DNA of 64,000 bases from assembly GCF_004342485.1 (NCBI RefSeq), contig NZ_SMBU01000001.1:1-64000 (forward strand). The letters run 5' to 3'. The position numbers and the translations under genes were made by a program. Position 1 is the first letter of the stretch. Every line of letters starts with the position of its first letter. Source of the stretch: Roseateles saccharophilus (GTDB lineage: Bacteria > Pseudomonadota > Gammaproteobacteria > Burkholderiales > Burkholderiaceae_C). The notes below the pieces were generated by a model, which was given only the letters and a program-made list of their open reading frames with translations, did not search any database and was not told the DNA's origin. Positions 1-10,946 of the stretch are shown here, piece after piece.

Positions 1-1
1 G

Positions 2-277
2 TGCGAGTCCCGTCCAATTCTTCGCGAGACAGCAGCCTTGACTCAACCTCGAATAGCTTGGGATCGCGAGCCGAAATCTACGCGGGACGTAACAGTGGTT
101 CTCACCCTCAAGCCGAACGGCAAGGCTGTTTACCTTGGCGCGGTCGAATGGGAATACGAGGTTGACGGCAAAGATGTCAAGATTCGCAGCCCAAAGGGGA
201 CGCTCGTCCTGAAGGGGCATGACGACGGGTCGTTGGACTTTCCTGGGATTGGGAACCTGAAAAAGGTCCCGGGTTGA
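2..277 (+). CDS. C-terminal part of an unknown protein, open at the left edge
   Basis: The reading frame is open from the first bases of the window, so this is probably the 3' part of a longer gene; a TTG at 38 would give a free-standing 79-residue product. The visible protein is a small, beta-rich, charged domain with alternating hydrophobic segments (VTVVLTL, AVYLGAVEWEY, GTLVLKG) and no membrane segment. I do not recognise the family. It ends just before the truncated IS21 transposase that lies on the other strand, so it may belong to the same mobile island. The opposite strand is also open through the same codons, but that reading has no transposase character below about position 345. Confidence 0.45.
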   Translation, partial: CESRPILRETAALTQPRIAWDREPKSTRDVTVVLTLKPNGKAVYLGAVEWEYEVDGKDVKIRSPKGTLVLKGHDDGSLDFPGIGNLKKVPG

Positions 278-344
278 TCGGGCTCTGACCTGGGCTGTTG
301 AGCTGCGAGAGTGCAAGCTCCGAACACGACCGAGTGGCGCCCGG

Positions 345-1552
345 ATGGACAGGTGCGCCCGGTGCGCGGCCGGCATGTGGGCATCGACCGTCGTGAAGCC
401 GCCGCGCCGGCTGCTGCGGGCATGGGCGGCCACGCGCTGGCCGCGCAGCAGCAGCTCCACGCCGTGCTGCGTGAGCCGCGCCTCCAGCACCTGGCCCACC
501 AGCGAATGGGGCACGCTGTAGCGGTGGCCGTCGACCTCGATGTGGTAATCGATGTGGACCTTCACGGTCTTGAAGCGCGCGAGTTCGTAGCGCTGCGGGG
601 GCAACGGCATCAGGGCCGGCTTGTCCAGCTCGGCGAACACGCTGGCGCGGCTGCCGGCCAGTTTCTGGAAGGGGCGGTCGTTCACGCTGGGCAGCAGCTC
701 GGCGATGGCCGCATCGACCTGCGCGACGGTGTCGAAGCGGTGGTGGCGCAGCCGCGCCAGCACCCAGCGACCCACGACTTGGACCGAACTTTCTGCGGTG
801 GCTTTGTCCTTTGGCGAACGTGGCCGTGCCGGGAGCACCGAGGTGCCGTAGTGGCGGGCGAAGTCCTGCACCGTGTCGTTGGCGCGCGGCTCGTAGCGGT
901 CGGCCGACGCGATCACCGCTGTCGCGTTGTCCGGCACCACGAGTTGCGGCACGCCGCCGTAGAAGTGCAGCGCGCGCACCATGCCGGCGATCCAGTCTTC
1001 CAGGCGCTGCGCGGGCGTTGCGCAGGCGAACACACAGCTGGAAGCGGCCATGGCCGAGACGAAGACCTGGGCGCGGGCGCCGTCGCTGAGCGGCACCGTC
1101 GAGCCGGCGTAGTCGACGAACATCTTTTCCCCAGCACGACGGTGCTGGCGCATCGAGCGCTTGAGCGTGGCCGCGAAGGCCTTGTAGTGCTCGCAGAACT
1201 GCGTGTAGCGCCAGGTGCGGCCCTGCGGGTTGGCGGCCAGGTATTCCTGCCACAGCAGCATCAGCGTCATGCCCTTGCGGTCGAGCTCGCGGTGGATGCG
1301 GGCCCAGTCCGGAACGACGATGGGAAGGGCAGCACTGGAGCGCGGCTGCAAAGCCGTCGAGAGCTGCTGCTCGCTCCAATCCTGGACGGTGTCCCAGTCC
1401 AGGCCCGCGGCGGTGGCCAGGCTGACGTACTTGGCGACGACGCCCTTGGAGATCTTCAAGGCGGTGGCGACCTGCTCGTGCGAGAGCTTCGCGTGCCACT
1501 TCAGGCGGATGACATCTTTGATCATGCGTAGAGAGATTCGTTGCTTGGGCAT
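345..1552 (-). pseudogene. istA: IS21-family transposase IstA, 3'-truncated
   Basis: Translation from the ATG at 1552 gives a helix-turn-helix N-terminus (MPKQRISLRMIKDVIRLKW) followed by an IS21-type DDE integrase core. The acidic residues lie in MFVDYAGS, VVPDNATA and KDKATAESS. About 400 codons read as normal IstA down to HMPAAHRAHL. The frame then stays open but stops resembling the family, so roughly the last 80-110 residues are lost. No istB ATPase gene follows, although IS21 elements need both. The copy is therefore a dead remnant even though its catalytic triad is intact. The exact break, somewhere near 335-350, cannot be fixed without a reference. Upstream lie the element's multiple terminal repeats, so this end of the IS is still present. 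Confidence 0.85.
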
Positions 1553-1658
1553 TCCGCGGCTCGAAGGCAAAAACCGTCGAGGGTAGGAGGCCCGGGTTGC
1601 GTTCTCTACGCAGCACTGCCGGCAAGACCGGCGCGGCCCTTACGGGGCGCCGTCACGG

Positions 1659-1790
1659 CGGTCACGATCGCCGAAATGGGCGGTCACTATGCCGAAACGG
1701 TCGGTCACGATGAGCCGAAATGGGGAGTCGGTCACGATGACCGAAAGGACCGGTCACGATGCCGAAATGGGCGGTCACGTTGCGCCGAAA
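1659..1790 (-). repeat. Multiple terminal repeats of the IS21-type element (six copies)
   Basis: Six copies of a motif close to CGGTCACGATGCCGAAATGG begin at 1659, 1681, 1702, 1729, 1751 and 1772. The spacings are 22, 21, 27, 22 and 21 bp, so most copies are two helical turns apart on one DNA face. IS21-family elements carry such subterminal repeats, which are taken to be transposase-binding sites. They lie directly upstream of istA and mark the surviving end of the element. The outer boundary is near 1795, where the flanking kfrB-like gene becomes recognisable. Confidence 0.8.
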
Positions 1791-1796
1791 TACCCA

Positions 1797-2216
1797 TGGC
1801 TGGCTGCGGAGGCGCCCGATCGGCCGGAGTTGAAACGCAACCGTGATCGGCGCCAGGCCGAGATCGTGCAGGCGATGCTGGATGCAGAGATCCTGCTCGA
1901 ACAGCAAGGCCTGCAGTCAGAAGAAGAACGTGTGACAGCGCAGTCTGAGGCCTCCATGCGTGCCGACCTTCAGCGGCAGGGATTTGATGGCTCGCCGGAG
2001 CGATCCGGCGCGTTGGATCATGCCTATCACGGGCCCATCGTCGCCGTGACAGCCCGGCACGTCGCGCAGGACATCGGTCGACGGCGAATCGTGATCCATG
2101 AAGGCCGCTCGCTGGACGCTGTGCCGGCTTTGGGCAGTCGAGTTGAAGTCAAATTCAAGGGCGGGCGCGGCACGGTCTCCGAGCTGCGCAAGCCGGGGCC
2201 CGACTTGGGGCGCTAG
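1797..2216 (+). pseudogene. 3' remnant of a KfrB-domain plasmid/ICE transfer gene
   Basis: This frame encodes a charged helical stretch (APDRPELKRNRDRRQAEIVQ) followed by a compact domain, HGPIVAVTARHVAQDIGRR ... VPALGSRVEVKFKGGRGTV. The second part resembles the KfrB domain found at the C-terminus of large plasmid and ICE transfer proteins. The frame extends upstream into the IS21 repeats, but that part is IS sequence and has no credible start. I read it as the 3' end of a transfer gene cut by the IS insertion. The segment just before the domain looks shorter than in related proteins, which would mean an internal deletion. It supports an integrated plasmid or ICE origin for this edge of the window. 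Confidence 0.5.
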
Positions 2217-2251
2217 GTCGGCGGCGCAGTCGAGATGGGGCGTCAGCGCCG

Positions 2252-2330
2252 AAAAGTTCAAAGTTGAGTGAACGGAAACTGCAAAAGTTCAGACTTGAAT
2301 GAGCAAGCAGTTCAGGACTTGGTGAGCACG
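2252..2330. repeat. Three imperfect direct repeats (GTTCA-n-ACTTG-n-TGA)
   Basis: Three related units begin with GTTCA at 2256, 2287 and 2310. Each continues with an AGTTGAGTGA-, ACTTGAATGA- or ACTTGGTGA-like segment. The tract lies between the kfrB remnant and the 3' end of hipA. It could be the terminal repeats of another lost IS, or an iteron-like plasmid relic. Nothing else in the 237-bp gap looks functional. Confidence 0.35.
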
Positions 2331-2453
2331 AAGTCCGCAAGCCCTTGATCGGGCTGAATGTCGCGCCGTGCGAAGGGCAGCGATGGGCGGTTCCCGGCAA
2401 TGGCGACACTTCTCGCCACTGACCGGCACGCGTCTAGCCCGGTTAAGGCATCG

Positions 2454-3932
2454 CTACGCCAGCACGCGGGGAACCATCTCAGGCAGCACGATGTGCCGTA
2501 GCACGCGAAGAAGCTTCAGCTGCTGGGCTCGCTCTGGCGCGGAGACTTGTGCGGCCGCGTTTTCCGGCCCCGAGGCCGCAGGCTCGCCCCGGGCTTCGAA
2601 CTCCGGCCCCTTGAAGTCCTTGGCCTTCAGCTGCGCCATCAAGCCCTCTTGCTGCGGATAGTGCTCGGCATACAGAGCATCGAAGGCACCCAGTACCCGC
2701 GTGACCACTTCCCGGACGGTCCTGAGCGCGAGCTTTTCCGGCACGCCCAGCGTGGCCGCTGCAGCCAGGACCGCTTCAGGCGTGACCTGGTCGAAGCGTG
2801 CGACCTCCGGCGACAGCCGCACGGCCAGAGGAACCGCCGGCCAGCGTCCCTGCTCGTCTGCAACGGCCCGTGTGTGATAGACCCCGGTGGCCAGCAGGTC
2901 GTAGTGCTGAGAGAGGTCCACACGGCCCGGCGTGACCAGGAAGGAAAGGTTCTTCAGGTGGCAGTCGTCGTTGGCCACCAGCAAGTTGAACACCAGCCAC
3001 CGGAACAGCAGCACCGGCGTGGTCAGCTTGTCTTCACAGGCTTGCGACAGCTCGCGCAGCACCTGCACGCCAGCGCCGTACTTGAACATTCGAGACTTGT
3101 TGAGCAGCTGGCACGCGTCGATGACGTGGACCCGCTGCACGGCAGGAGGGGTTGCCGCCGTCTCGGGTGCGAAGTCCGCACGGTCGAACTGACGGTCGAA
3201 CCGCTCGATGGCATATACCGGTTGCGGCACATGCAGCAGCTCCACCGGTGGCGTCGCCAGCTTCGCCGCAGAAGCCAGCCGCATCGTGAGCCACTCCAGG
3301 TAGGTCGATGCCGGGTAGGTGTCGCTCGCAGGATGGTCGGGCTTGAGGATGTGGGTCGAGGGCGTGGAGCCCACCGGCTCGTACACGTCCCGGCCCTTGA
3401 GCACCGCCAGCATCTTGTGCTGGGCTCCAGCCAAGGACATCCGCTTTGGGGCCTCCCGCGTGAGCGTCGTGCGAGGCAGACCCAGGATGCGCCGGCTCAG
3501 CTCCTTGTACGGCAAGGGCTTGAGGGTGAGGCGGGTTTGCGGCGACTCGCCGGGCGGCAGCAAGGTGAGCGAGCCCGCCGACTCAGCGCCCAGATACTCC
3601 AGCAGCGCAAACGCGTCGTCATGGTTGCGCAGGTGAGCGTCCGCCGCGATCAGCTCGCGCAGCTTCTCCTCGGGCAGCAGGTTGTCGAAGTACCACTGCA
3701 CCGGGCGCAGCGTCGCGCCGTCGCGATGCAGGAGCTGGCTGCGGGGCAGCGCTGGCGACAGGTCGAAGCTGTCAGGCCGGTCCACCCACTGTGGCAGGTA
3801 CACCAGCGTCCACAGGTCGTTGTCCTCATGCAGGGAGCCCAACTGCACCTGGTTGATGAAGATGTCCAGTCGCCGGCCTCCCTCGGGTAGCACGGGCGGC
3901 TCGACCGGCGCCTCGGGTGCGAGTTCAGGCAT
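2454..3932 (-). CDS. hipA: Type II toxin HipA, serine/threonine kinase
   Basis: HipA kinases phosphorylate glutamyl-tRNA synthetase or related targets and cause growth arrest and persistence. This 492-residue protein has the N-terminal HipA coupling domain, then the kinase: a SLAGAQHK segment at about 166-173, THILKP at 193-198, the catalytic NDDCHLKN motif at 321-328 and the metal-binding HYDLL at 343-347. All catalytic positions known from E. coli HipA have counterparts, so the toxin should be active. An N-terminal Pro/Glu-rich leader and a roughly 60-residue C-terminal tail make it longer than E. coli HipA (440). The start overlaps hipB by 8 bp, which implies translational coupling and joint repression by HipB. 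It sits within mobile-element debris, typical of horizontally acquired toxin-antitoxin modules. Confidence 0.92.
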   Translation of the reverse strand: MPELAPEAPVEPPVLPEGGRRLDIFINQVQLGSLHEDNDLWTLVYLPQWVDRPDSFDLSPALPRSQLLHRDGATLRPVQWYFDNLLPEEKLRELIAADAHLRNHDDAFALLEYLGAESAGSLTLLPPGESPQTRLTLKPLPYKELSRRILGLPRTTLTREAPKRMSLAGAQHKMLAVLKGRDVYEPVGSTPSTHILKPDHPASDTYPASTYLEWLTMRLASAAKLATPPVELLHVPQPVYAIERFDRQFDRADFAPETAATPPAVQRVHVIDACQLLNKSRMFKYGAGVQVLRELSQACEDKLTTPVLLFRWLVFNLLVANDDCHLKNLSFLVTPGRVDLSQHYDLLATGVYHTRAVADEQGRWPAVPLAVRLSPEVARFDQVTPEAVLAAAATLGVPEKLALRTVREVVTRVLGAFDALYAEHYPQQEGLMAQLKAKDFKGPEFEARGEPAASGPENAAAQVSAPERAQQLKLLRVLRHIVLPEMVPRVLA

Positions 3933-4224
3933 CGGAGGCGCCCTTCGAAGACGCCGCGCGGCGTGCCAGGGCCTTGTTCAGCTCCAGCTGAAAGGCCGAG
4001 ACGTCAGCAGGTGGCAACTCCAGACCCACCTTGAGGCCCAAACGCTGCAGCATCTGCAGCACCTTGCCCATCTGCACGGTCGCCTTGCCATTTTCCAGGT
4101 CGGTCATGAACTGCTTGCTCACGCCAGCGGTCATGGCGAAGTCGTCGATGCGAATGCCTGCGCGTTTGCGTAGCGTTCGAATGGCGATTCCGGCCTCAAG
4201 CACGGACGTGAGGGGGATGTTCAT
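3925..4224 (-). CDS. hipB: Antitoxin HipB, XRE-type DNA-binding repressor
   Basis: This 99-residue protein carries an XRE helix-turn-helix at about residues 13-70 (IRTLRKRAGIRIDDFAMTAGVSKQFM ... NGKATVQMGKVLQML). A short C-terminal tail corresponds to the flexible end that masks HipA. HipB normally dimerises, binds operators upstream of hipBA and bends the DNA, while sequestering HipA. The gene precedes and overlaps hipA. Four near-identical palindromic operators lie directly upstream, the closest of them covering the ribosome-binding site. The upstream region is AT-rich relative to the window, consistent with recent acquisition. Confidence 0.92.
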   Translation of the reverse strand: MNIPLTSVLEAGIAIRTLRKRAGIRIDDFAMTAGVSKQFMTDLENGKATVQMGKVLQMLQRLGLKVGLELPPADVSAFQLELNKALARRAASSKGASDA

Positions 4225-4229
4225 GAGCG

Positions 4230-4400
4230 TTCCTACCTTCTCAGGAATTATCCCTCATTCGGCTCCGCCGTCTATAAATATTCCTATGGTCGAAGGAATT
4301 TGTAAGGTCGCAAAGCTTCGAAAGATGGATATTCCCTCGAAGGCAGGAATTTATGAAAAACCAGACGCACGAGCGCAGTTCTTTCCTGCGAGCGCAGGAA
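4230..4400 (-). promoter_or_regulatory. Four HipB operators at 51-bp intervals in the hipBA promoter region
   Basis: TTCCT-N8-AGGAA occurs exactly at 4230-4247, 4281-4298 and 4383-4400, and with one mismatch (TTCCC) at 4332-4349. The start-to-start distance is 51 bp each time. The E. coli HipB operator is TATCC-N8-GGATA, so the 5-8-5 geometry is the same with a different half-site. The first site lies 6 bp upstream of the hipB ATG, and its AGGAA half-site doubles as the Shine-Dalgarno sequence. The second borders an AT-rich TATAAATA segment (4273-4280) that is a plausible -10 region. No gene is visible between here and position 4485. Confidence 0.82.
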
Positions 4401-4484
4401 CCCAGCGAAAACAAGGCGGCAAGCTTCAACACTCAACACGAACACTGATCCTGCGCTGAACGCGAGACCCCCCTTCGACAGCCG

Positions 4485-4874
4485 TCACGGCGCCAACCGG
4501 GCACCCGCGTCCTGCAGCAGGGCGCGCAGCACCGACCGATGGCATTTCGCCTCGTCCTGGCAATAGCAGCCGACCGAGAAATTCGTCTGCGCCGACAGCG
4601 TGGCCAGCAGCGCGATCGCGTGCTGCGCCTCGGGCTCGGCCATCTCCCTGCGGTACTTCTTCGTGAATGCCAGCCAGTCGGCCGGCGTCTCGGCGGCCTG
4701 GCCCAGTTTCATCGTCTCGATGCTGGGCGCGAGGTTGGGGAACCAGACGTCGTAGAAGTCGCGTGACGCGAACTCGGCCTTGGGCACGCCGCGCGGCGGG
4801 CGGCGCACGGTGCCGATGCGGCTGCCTTCGTCCGGCGCGCGCGGGCTGCCGAGTTGGACGATGCGGATGGACAT
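4485..4874 (-). CDS. DUF488 family protein
   Basis: This 129-residue soluble protein matches the small DUF488 family: an N-terminal VQLGSPR strand and loop, PPRGVPKAEF, DVWFPNLAPS, a W-x-F-x-x-x-Y-R segment, and the family's C-terminal cysteine cluster CYCQDEAKCHRSVL. The biochemical function of the family is unknown; the conserved Cys/His/Arg residues suggest a metal- or nucleotide-binding site. It is the last gene of a leftward run, 10 bp after the hybrid kinase. It may therefore be cotranscribed with the kinase and the ferritin/CDGSH gene, although no functional link is established. Confidence 0.8.
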   Translation of the reverse strand: MSIRIVQLGSPRAPDEGSRIGTVRRPPRGVPKAEFASRDFYDVWFPNLAPSIETMKLGQAAETPADWLAFTKKYRREMAEPEAQHAIALLATLSAQTNFSVGCYCQDEAKCHRSVLRALLQDAGARLAP

Positions 4875-4884
4875 GGTTCTCCTT

Positions 4885-7684
<2,800 letters not shown>

Positions 7685-7704
<20 letters not shown>

Positions 7705-9661
7705 TGCGCGCGTGCGTGCCGTCGCAGAAGGGCTTGGTCTGGCTGCCGCCGCAGCGGCACAGCCGCGCCTGGCTGACGCGGCAGACCATGCGGCCGGTGC
7801 CGCTCAGCACCTCGATGGGGCCGCGCAGCTGCAGCGGGCCGTTGGGCTCGGGCTCGATGGCGACGGGGCCGTCGCGCGTGGCCGGCATGTCGGTGGGCAG
7901 GCCGAGCAGGCCGGTCTCGGGCTCGCCGGTGGCGGCGAAATGGATGTCGTGGTGGCTGCCGTCGCAGAAGGGCTTGTTCTTGCTCGCGCCGCAGCGGCAC
8001 AGCGTGGCGCGCGTGCCCAGCGGCTCGCCGCGCAGCGTCAGTGCGCCGCGGATCGCATAGGGGCCGGCCTCGCGCACGCTCAGCAGGTTGACCGGTGGCG
8101 GTGCCTCGTCGGCCTCGCCGTCCTTGCGGCGGTACTGGATGGCGCCCGAGGGGCAGGCGTGGGCAATGTCGACGAGGCGCTCGACCGGCATCGCGTCGGG
8201 GTGGATCCAGGGCCCCTGCACATTGGCCAGGAAGACCTTGGGCGCCCCCGTCACGCAGAAGCGCGCATGAATGCAGCGCTTCGCCTCGAAACGCAGCTCC
8301 AGCTTTCCGCCCTGCACGACCTCGATGCCGTCGACGAGTTCGGTGGGCGGCGCGGCCGGCGCGGGCGCGGCGGCCGCCGCATGCACGGGCGTGGCGAGCG
8401 GTGCGGCCAGATCCAGCCCGCGCGCGGCGCGCTCGCTCAGCGACAGCAACTGGCCTGCGGCGCGGCCGGTCGCCTCGGCGCCGAGCTCGGCATGCAGGGC
8501 CGCGCCGGTTGCGGCGAGCTGGGCCAGGCGTTCGCGCACGAAGCGGCGCGCGGCCGGGCCGGGCGGGAAGCCCGCCGCGTCGCGCAGCGCGGTGAAGCTG
8601 GCGCCGGCATGGCAGCCAGGGTTGCTGGGACCGGCCGGCAGCCGCGCGGCATGTTCCGCCAGCGGCGTGAAGGCGCGCATCAGGCCCAGGGCCAGGTCGA
8701 CGGTCAGGCTCTTCTCGGCCGACGGGCCGGGCTGCAGATAGGCCATGCCCAGCAGGCGCAGCATCAGGCCATAGCTGGCATTGGCCAGGTCCACGATGGC
8801 CGCGGCGGCCGGGTTCTCCAGCCAGACCCGGCCTTCGGGCCGCGGCGGGCGGCGCAGCACCGGGTTGGTGGCGGCCGGCCAGGCCGGCGCGAAGCCGGGG
8901 TGGGCCGCGCGCAGCCCGGCCAGCTCGGCGCGGATGGCGGCGAAGCGCTGGTAGTGGGAGCGTTCGCTGTCGCTGGGCGCGCCCTCGCCCTGGCGCACGA
9001 TGGCGTCGAAGGCCGCCAGCGCGGTCTTGGAGCACAGCACGTGGCGGGCGCCACAGAGGTTGAGCTCCTCGGGGCCGAGCTGCAGCCAGCGGTCGCCGCA
9101 GAAGGCCTCGGCCTCGCCATGCGCGGCGACGAATGCGGCCAGGTCGGCGCCTAGCGTCGCGTAGAAATGGCCGACGGTGTCGTAGTCGCGCGCCATCGGC
9201 GTGATGCGCGGCGCGGCCGAGCCACGTGTGAACAGGTGCTCGGCCGAGAACCCCTCGCCGTCCTCCTCGTCGCTGCCCTCGGGGCGCTCCAGGTAGATGA
9301 AGTGCTGTAGCGTCGCGTCGTTGAAGGGCGCGAGCTTCACGACGATGCGCGCCGGCAGGTTGCCGGGGTCGAGCGGGAAGTTGCCGCGGCCCAGGCGCGG
9401 CGCGCCGCCCAGCGCTGCGGTGATGTTCCAGACCGCGACGAGATGGCCCATCTCCTCGATGGCGACGGCGGTGATCTCGCGGCGCCAGCGCTCGGTGGCC
9501 TCGGCCTCGGCAGGGCTCAGGCCCTCAGCCTCGCCGCGCTTCAGGCTGAAGGCCGCGTAGAGGTAGGTGCACATCAGGTTGTGCTCCAGCTCGGCGGCCT
9601 CGTAGAGGCTGTGCAGCAGCTGCTCGCGGCTGGGTGCCGCGGCCTGGGGGGCTGTCGTCAT
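7685..9661 (-). CDS. Ferritin-like / 4Fe-4S / double CDGSH fusion protein
   Basis: This 658-residue soluble protein joins three iron modules. Residues about 10-230 form a ferritin-like fold of the VioB/iminophenylpyruvate-dimer-synthase type, with candidate metal ligands in EAAELEHN (21-28) and the ExxH of IEEMGH (68-73). Around 415-480 is a divergent 4Fe-4S domain (Fer4_19 type: RCIHARFC ... HACPSGAI). Two perfect CDGSH iron-sulfur motifs end the protein: CRCGASKNKPFCDGSH at about 555-570 and CRCGGSQTKPFCDGTH at about 635-650. CDGSH motifs bind a redox-active, labile 2Fe-2S cluster through three Cys and one His. The enzyme reaction is unknown. The gene overlaps the start of a membrane hybrid kinase, which suggests iron, redox or oxidative-stress signalling. 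There is no export signal, so it should be cytoplasmic. Confidence 0.85.
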
Positions 9662-9678
9662 GGGGCGCGTCCTGGGGG

Positions 9679-9726
9679 GCTGAACGCGCGTGACATTAGC
9701 ACGCGCTCAGCCGGGCAGCGCTGCCC
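9679..9726. terminator. Paired hairpins between the CDGSH gene and the acyltransferase gene
   Basis: A near-perfect stem (GGCTGA-CGCGTG arms around CATTAG, 9679-9712) is followed at once by the 14-bp palindrome GGGCAGCGCTGCCC (9713-9726). They sit just after the acyltransferase stop on the minus strand. There is no clear T-tract, so they could be a weak terminator or an mRNA 3' end. Confidence 0.35.
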
Positions 9727-9729
9727 CGT

Positions 9730-10812
9730 TCAGGCGGTACGCAGGCGTGGCAGCCAGGCCAGCGGGTCGAAGCGCGCGGCGGGGGCCTCCACCCAGCGGT
9801 GGAAGGGCACGGCCAGGCCGTTGGCCAGCAGCCAGGTGGCGGCCAGCAGCACGAGGCCGGCGGCCGGCGTCGCTCCGGGCAGGTTGGCCAGCAGCGCGTT
9901 GGTCAGCAGCAGCACCGGGAAGTGCAGCAGGAACAGGGCATAGGACGGCGTGGCCCAGCGGGCCAGCGTGGGCGCCCAGGCCGCGGGCAGCAGCGGGCGC
10001 GCCTCGGCCTGGCGCGCGCCGGCCCAGGCCAGCCACAGGGCCGTGGCCAGCGCCAGCGCGAGGCGGTCGCGCCAGTCCAGCCACAGCGCCGCGCCGATGG
10101 CGGCAGCCAGCAGCACGAGGCCGGCACGGCGGTGGCGCCACAGGCCCAGCCAGTGCACCAGCGCGCCGAGGCCATAGGAGACGAAGAAATAGGGCGCGAA
10201 GGCGTCCAGCTCCGGCTGGCGGTTGAAGATGAAGGCCGAGGCCAGCGCCGCGCCGGCCACCAGCAGCGGGCCGACGACGAGGCGGCTCGGGTGGCGCCAG
10301 CCGCGCCGCGCCAGCCACAGCAGGCCGACGAGCAGCGCGAACAGCTGCAGGTCGATGGCCACATACCAGGCGCCCACCGTCAGCGCCTCGTAGCCCAGCA
10401 CGTCGTGCAGCAGCAGCGCATGGGCGAACAGCTGGCCCGGGCTGATGTCGGTGGGTACGAGCTCGGGCCATGACGAGGCGATCAGGCCGCAGGCGCCCAG
10501 CGTCAGCGCCAGCGCGGCCAGGAAGGGCAGGACCAGGCGCAGATAGCGCCGCCACAGCAGCTCGGGCACGGCGGCCTGCAGGGCCTGGCCACGCGGCGAC
10601 AGCCCGCGGGCGCTGAGGTAGCCGCCGACGACGAGGAAGACCTGCACCGCCATGCGCCCGTACTGGTGCATCACGCCGGCCAGCATCGGCAGAGCCGCAT
10701 GCGCGGCACGCGCGATGGGGCCGTAGCTGACCAGGTGGTGCAGCACGATGGCCTGGGCGGCGAGCGCCTTCAGGGCGTCGATGTGCGGCAGTCGGCGGGC
10801 GGGGTTGGACAT
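9730..10812 (-). CDS. Acyltransferase-3 family integral membrane protein
   Basis: The product (about 360 residues) begins HIDALKALAAQAIVLHHLVSYGP, the signature N-terminal helix of membrane O-acyltransferases of the OafA/OpgC type, with the conserved HH pair. About ten hydrophobic helices follow. These enzymes transfer acetyl, succinyl or other acyl groups to periplasmic or cell-surface glycans; the substrate here cannot be told. The ATG at 10812 (MSNPARRLPHID) is preferred over an upstream TTG. The gene is monocistronic: hairpins lie after it, and the strong terminator of the coxG unit lies just before it. Confidence 0.82.
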   Translation of the reverse strand: MSNPARRLPHIDALKALAAQAIVLHHLVSYGPIARAAHAALPMLAGVMHQYGRMAVQVFLVVGGYLSARGLSPRGQALQAAVPELLWRRYLRLVLPFLAALALTLGACGLIASSWPELVPTDISPGQLFAHALLLHDVLGYEALTVGAWYVAIDLQLFALLVGLLWLARRGWRHPSRLVVGPLLVAGAALASAFIFNRQPELDAFAPYFFVSYGLGALVHWLGLWRHRRAGLVLLAAAIGAALWLDWRDRLALALATALWLAWAGARQAEARPLLPAAWAPTLARWATPSYALFLLHFPVLLLTNALLANLPGATPAAGLVLLAATWLLANGLAVPFHRWVEAPAARFDPLAWLPRLRTA

Positions 10813-10819
10813 GGCGGTC

Positions 10820-10855
10820 AAAAAAGCGACGGGCCTGCTGATGGGGCAGGCCCGT
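10820..10855 (-). terminator. Rho-independent terminator downstream of coxG
   Basis: Perfect 10-bp arms (ACGGGCCTGC / GCAGGCCCGT) enclose a 7-nt loop. In the minus direction they are followed by CGC and six T residues. This is a textbook intrinsic terminator placed about 90 bp after the coxG stop and just before the acyltransferase start. Confidence 0.85.
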
Positions 10856-10946
10856 GACGGTTTTGCGCGAATTCTAGCGTGGCAGCCGGGAAAACCCGGG
10901 TTGGTTTCAGCCTGTCACGAAGCGGTGGGGCGGGCTTGCAAAGGCC

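Noticed and set aside
1-20. Possible tRNA T-arm-like sequence at the left edge
   Set aside because: Only a GCGAGTCCCG-like string is present; no acceptor stem or anticodon arm can be checked.
177-1625. Long arginine/alanine-rich frame opposite the first kilobase
   Set aside because: It overlaps the istA reading in another frame, has no family character, and is a product of GC-rich codon bias.
1659-1790. CRISPR array
   Set aside because: The units are short, with spacers that are part of the repeat and of equal composition. They match IS21 terminal repeats, and no cas gene is present.
1689-1796. ATG at 1689 as the start of the KfrB-domain gene
   Set aside because: The first 36 codons are translated IS repeats; the natural start was lost upstream of the insertion.
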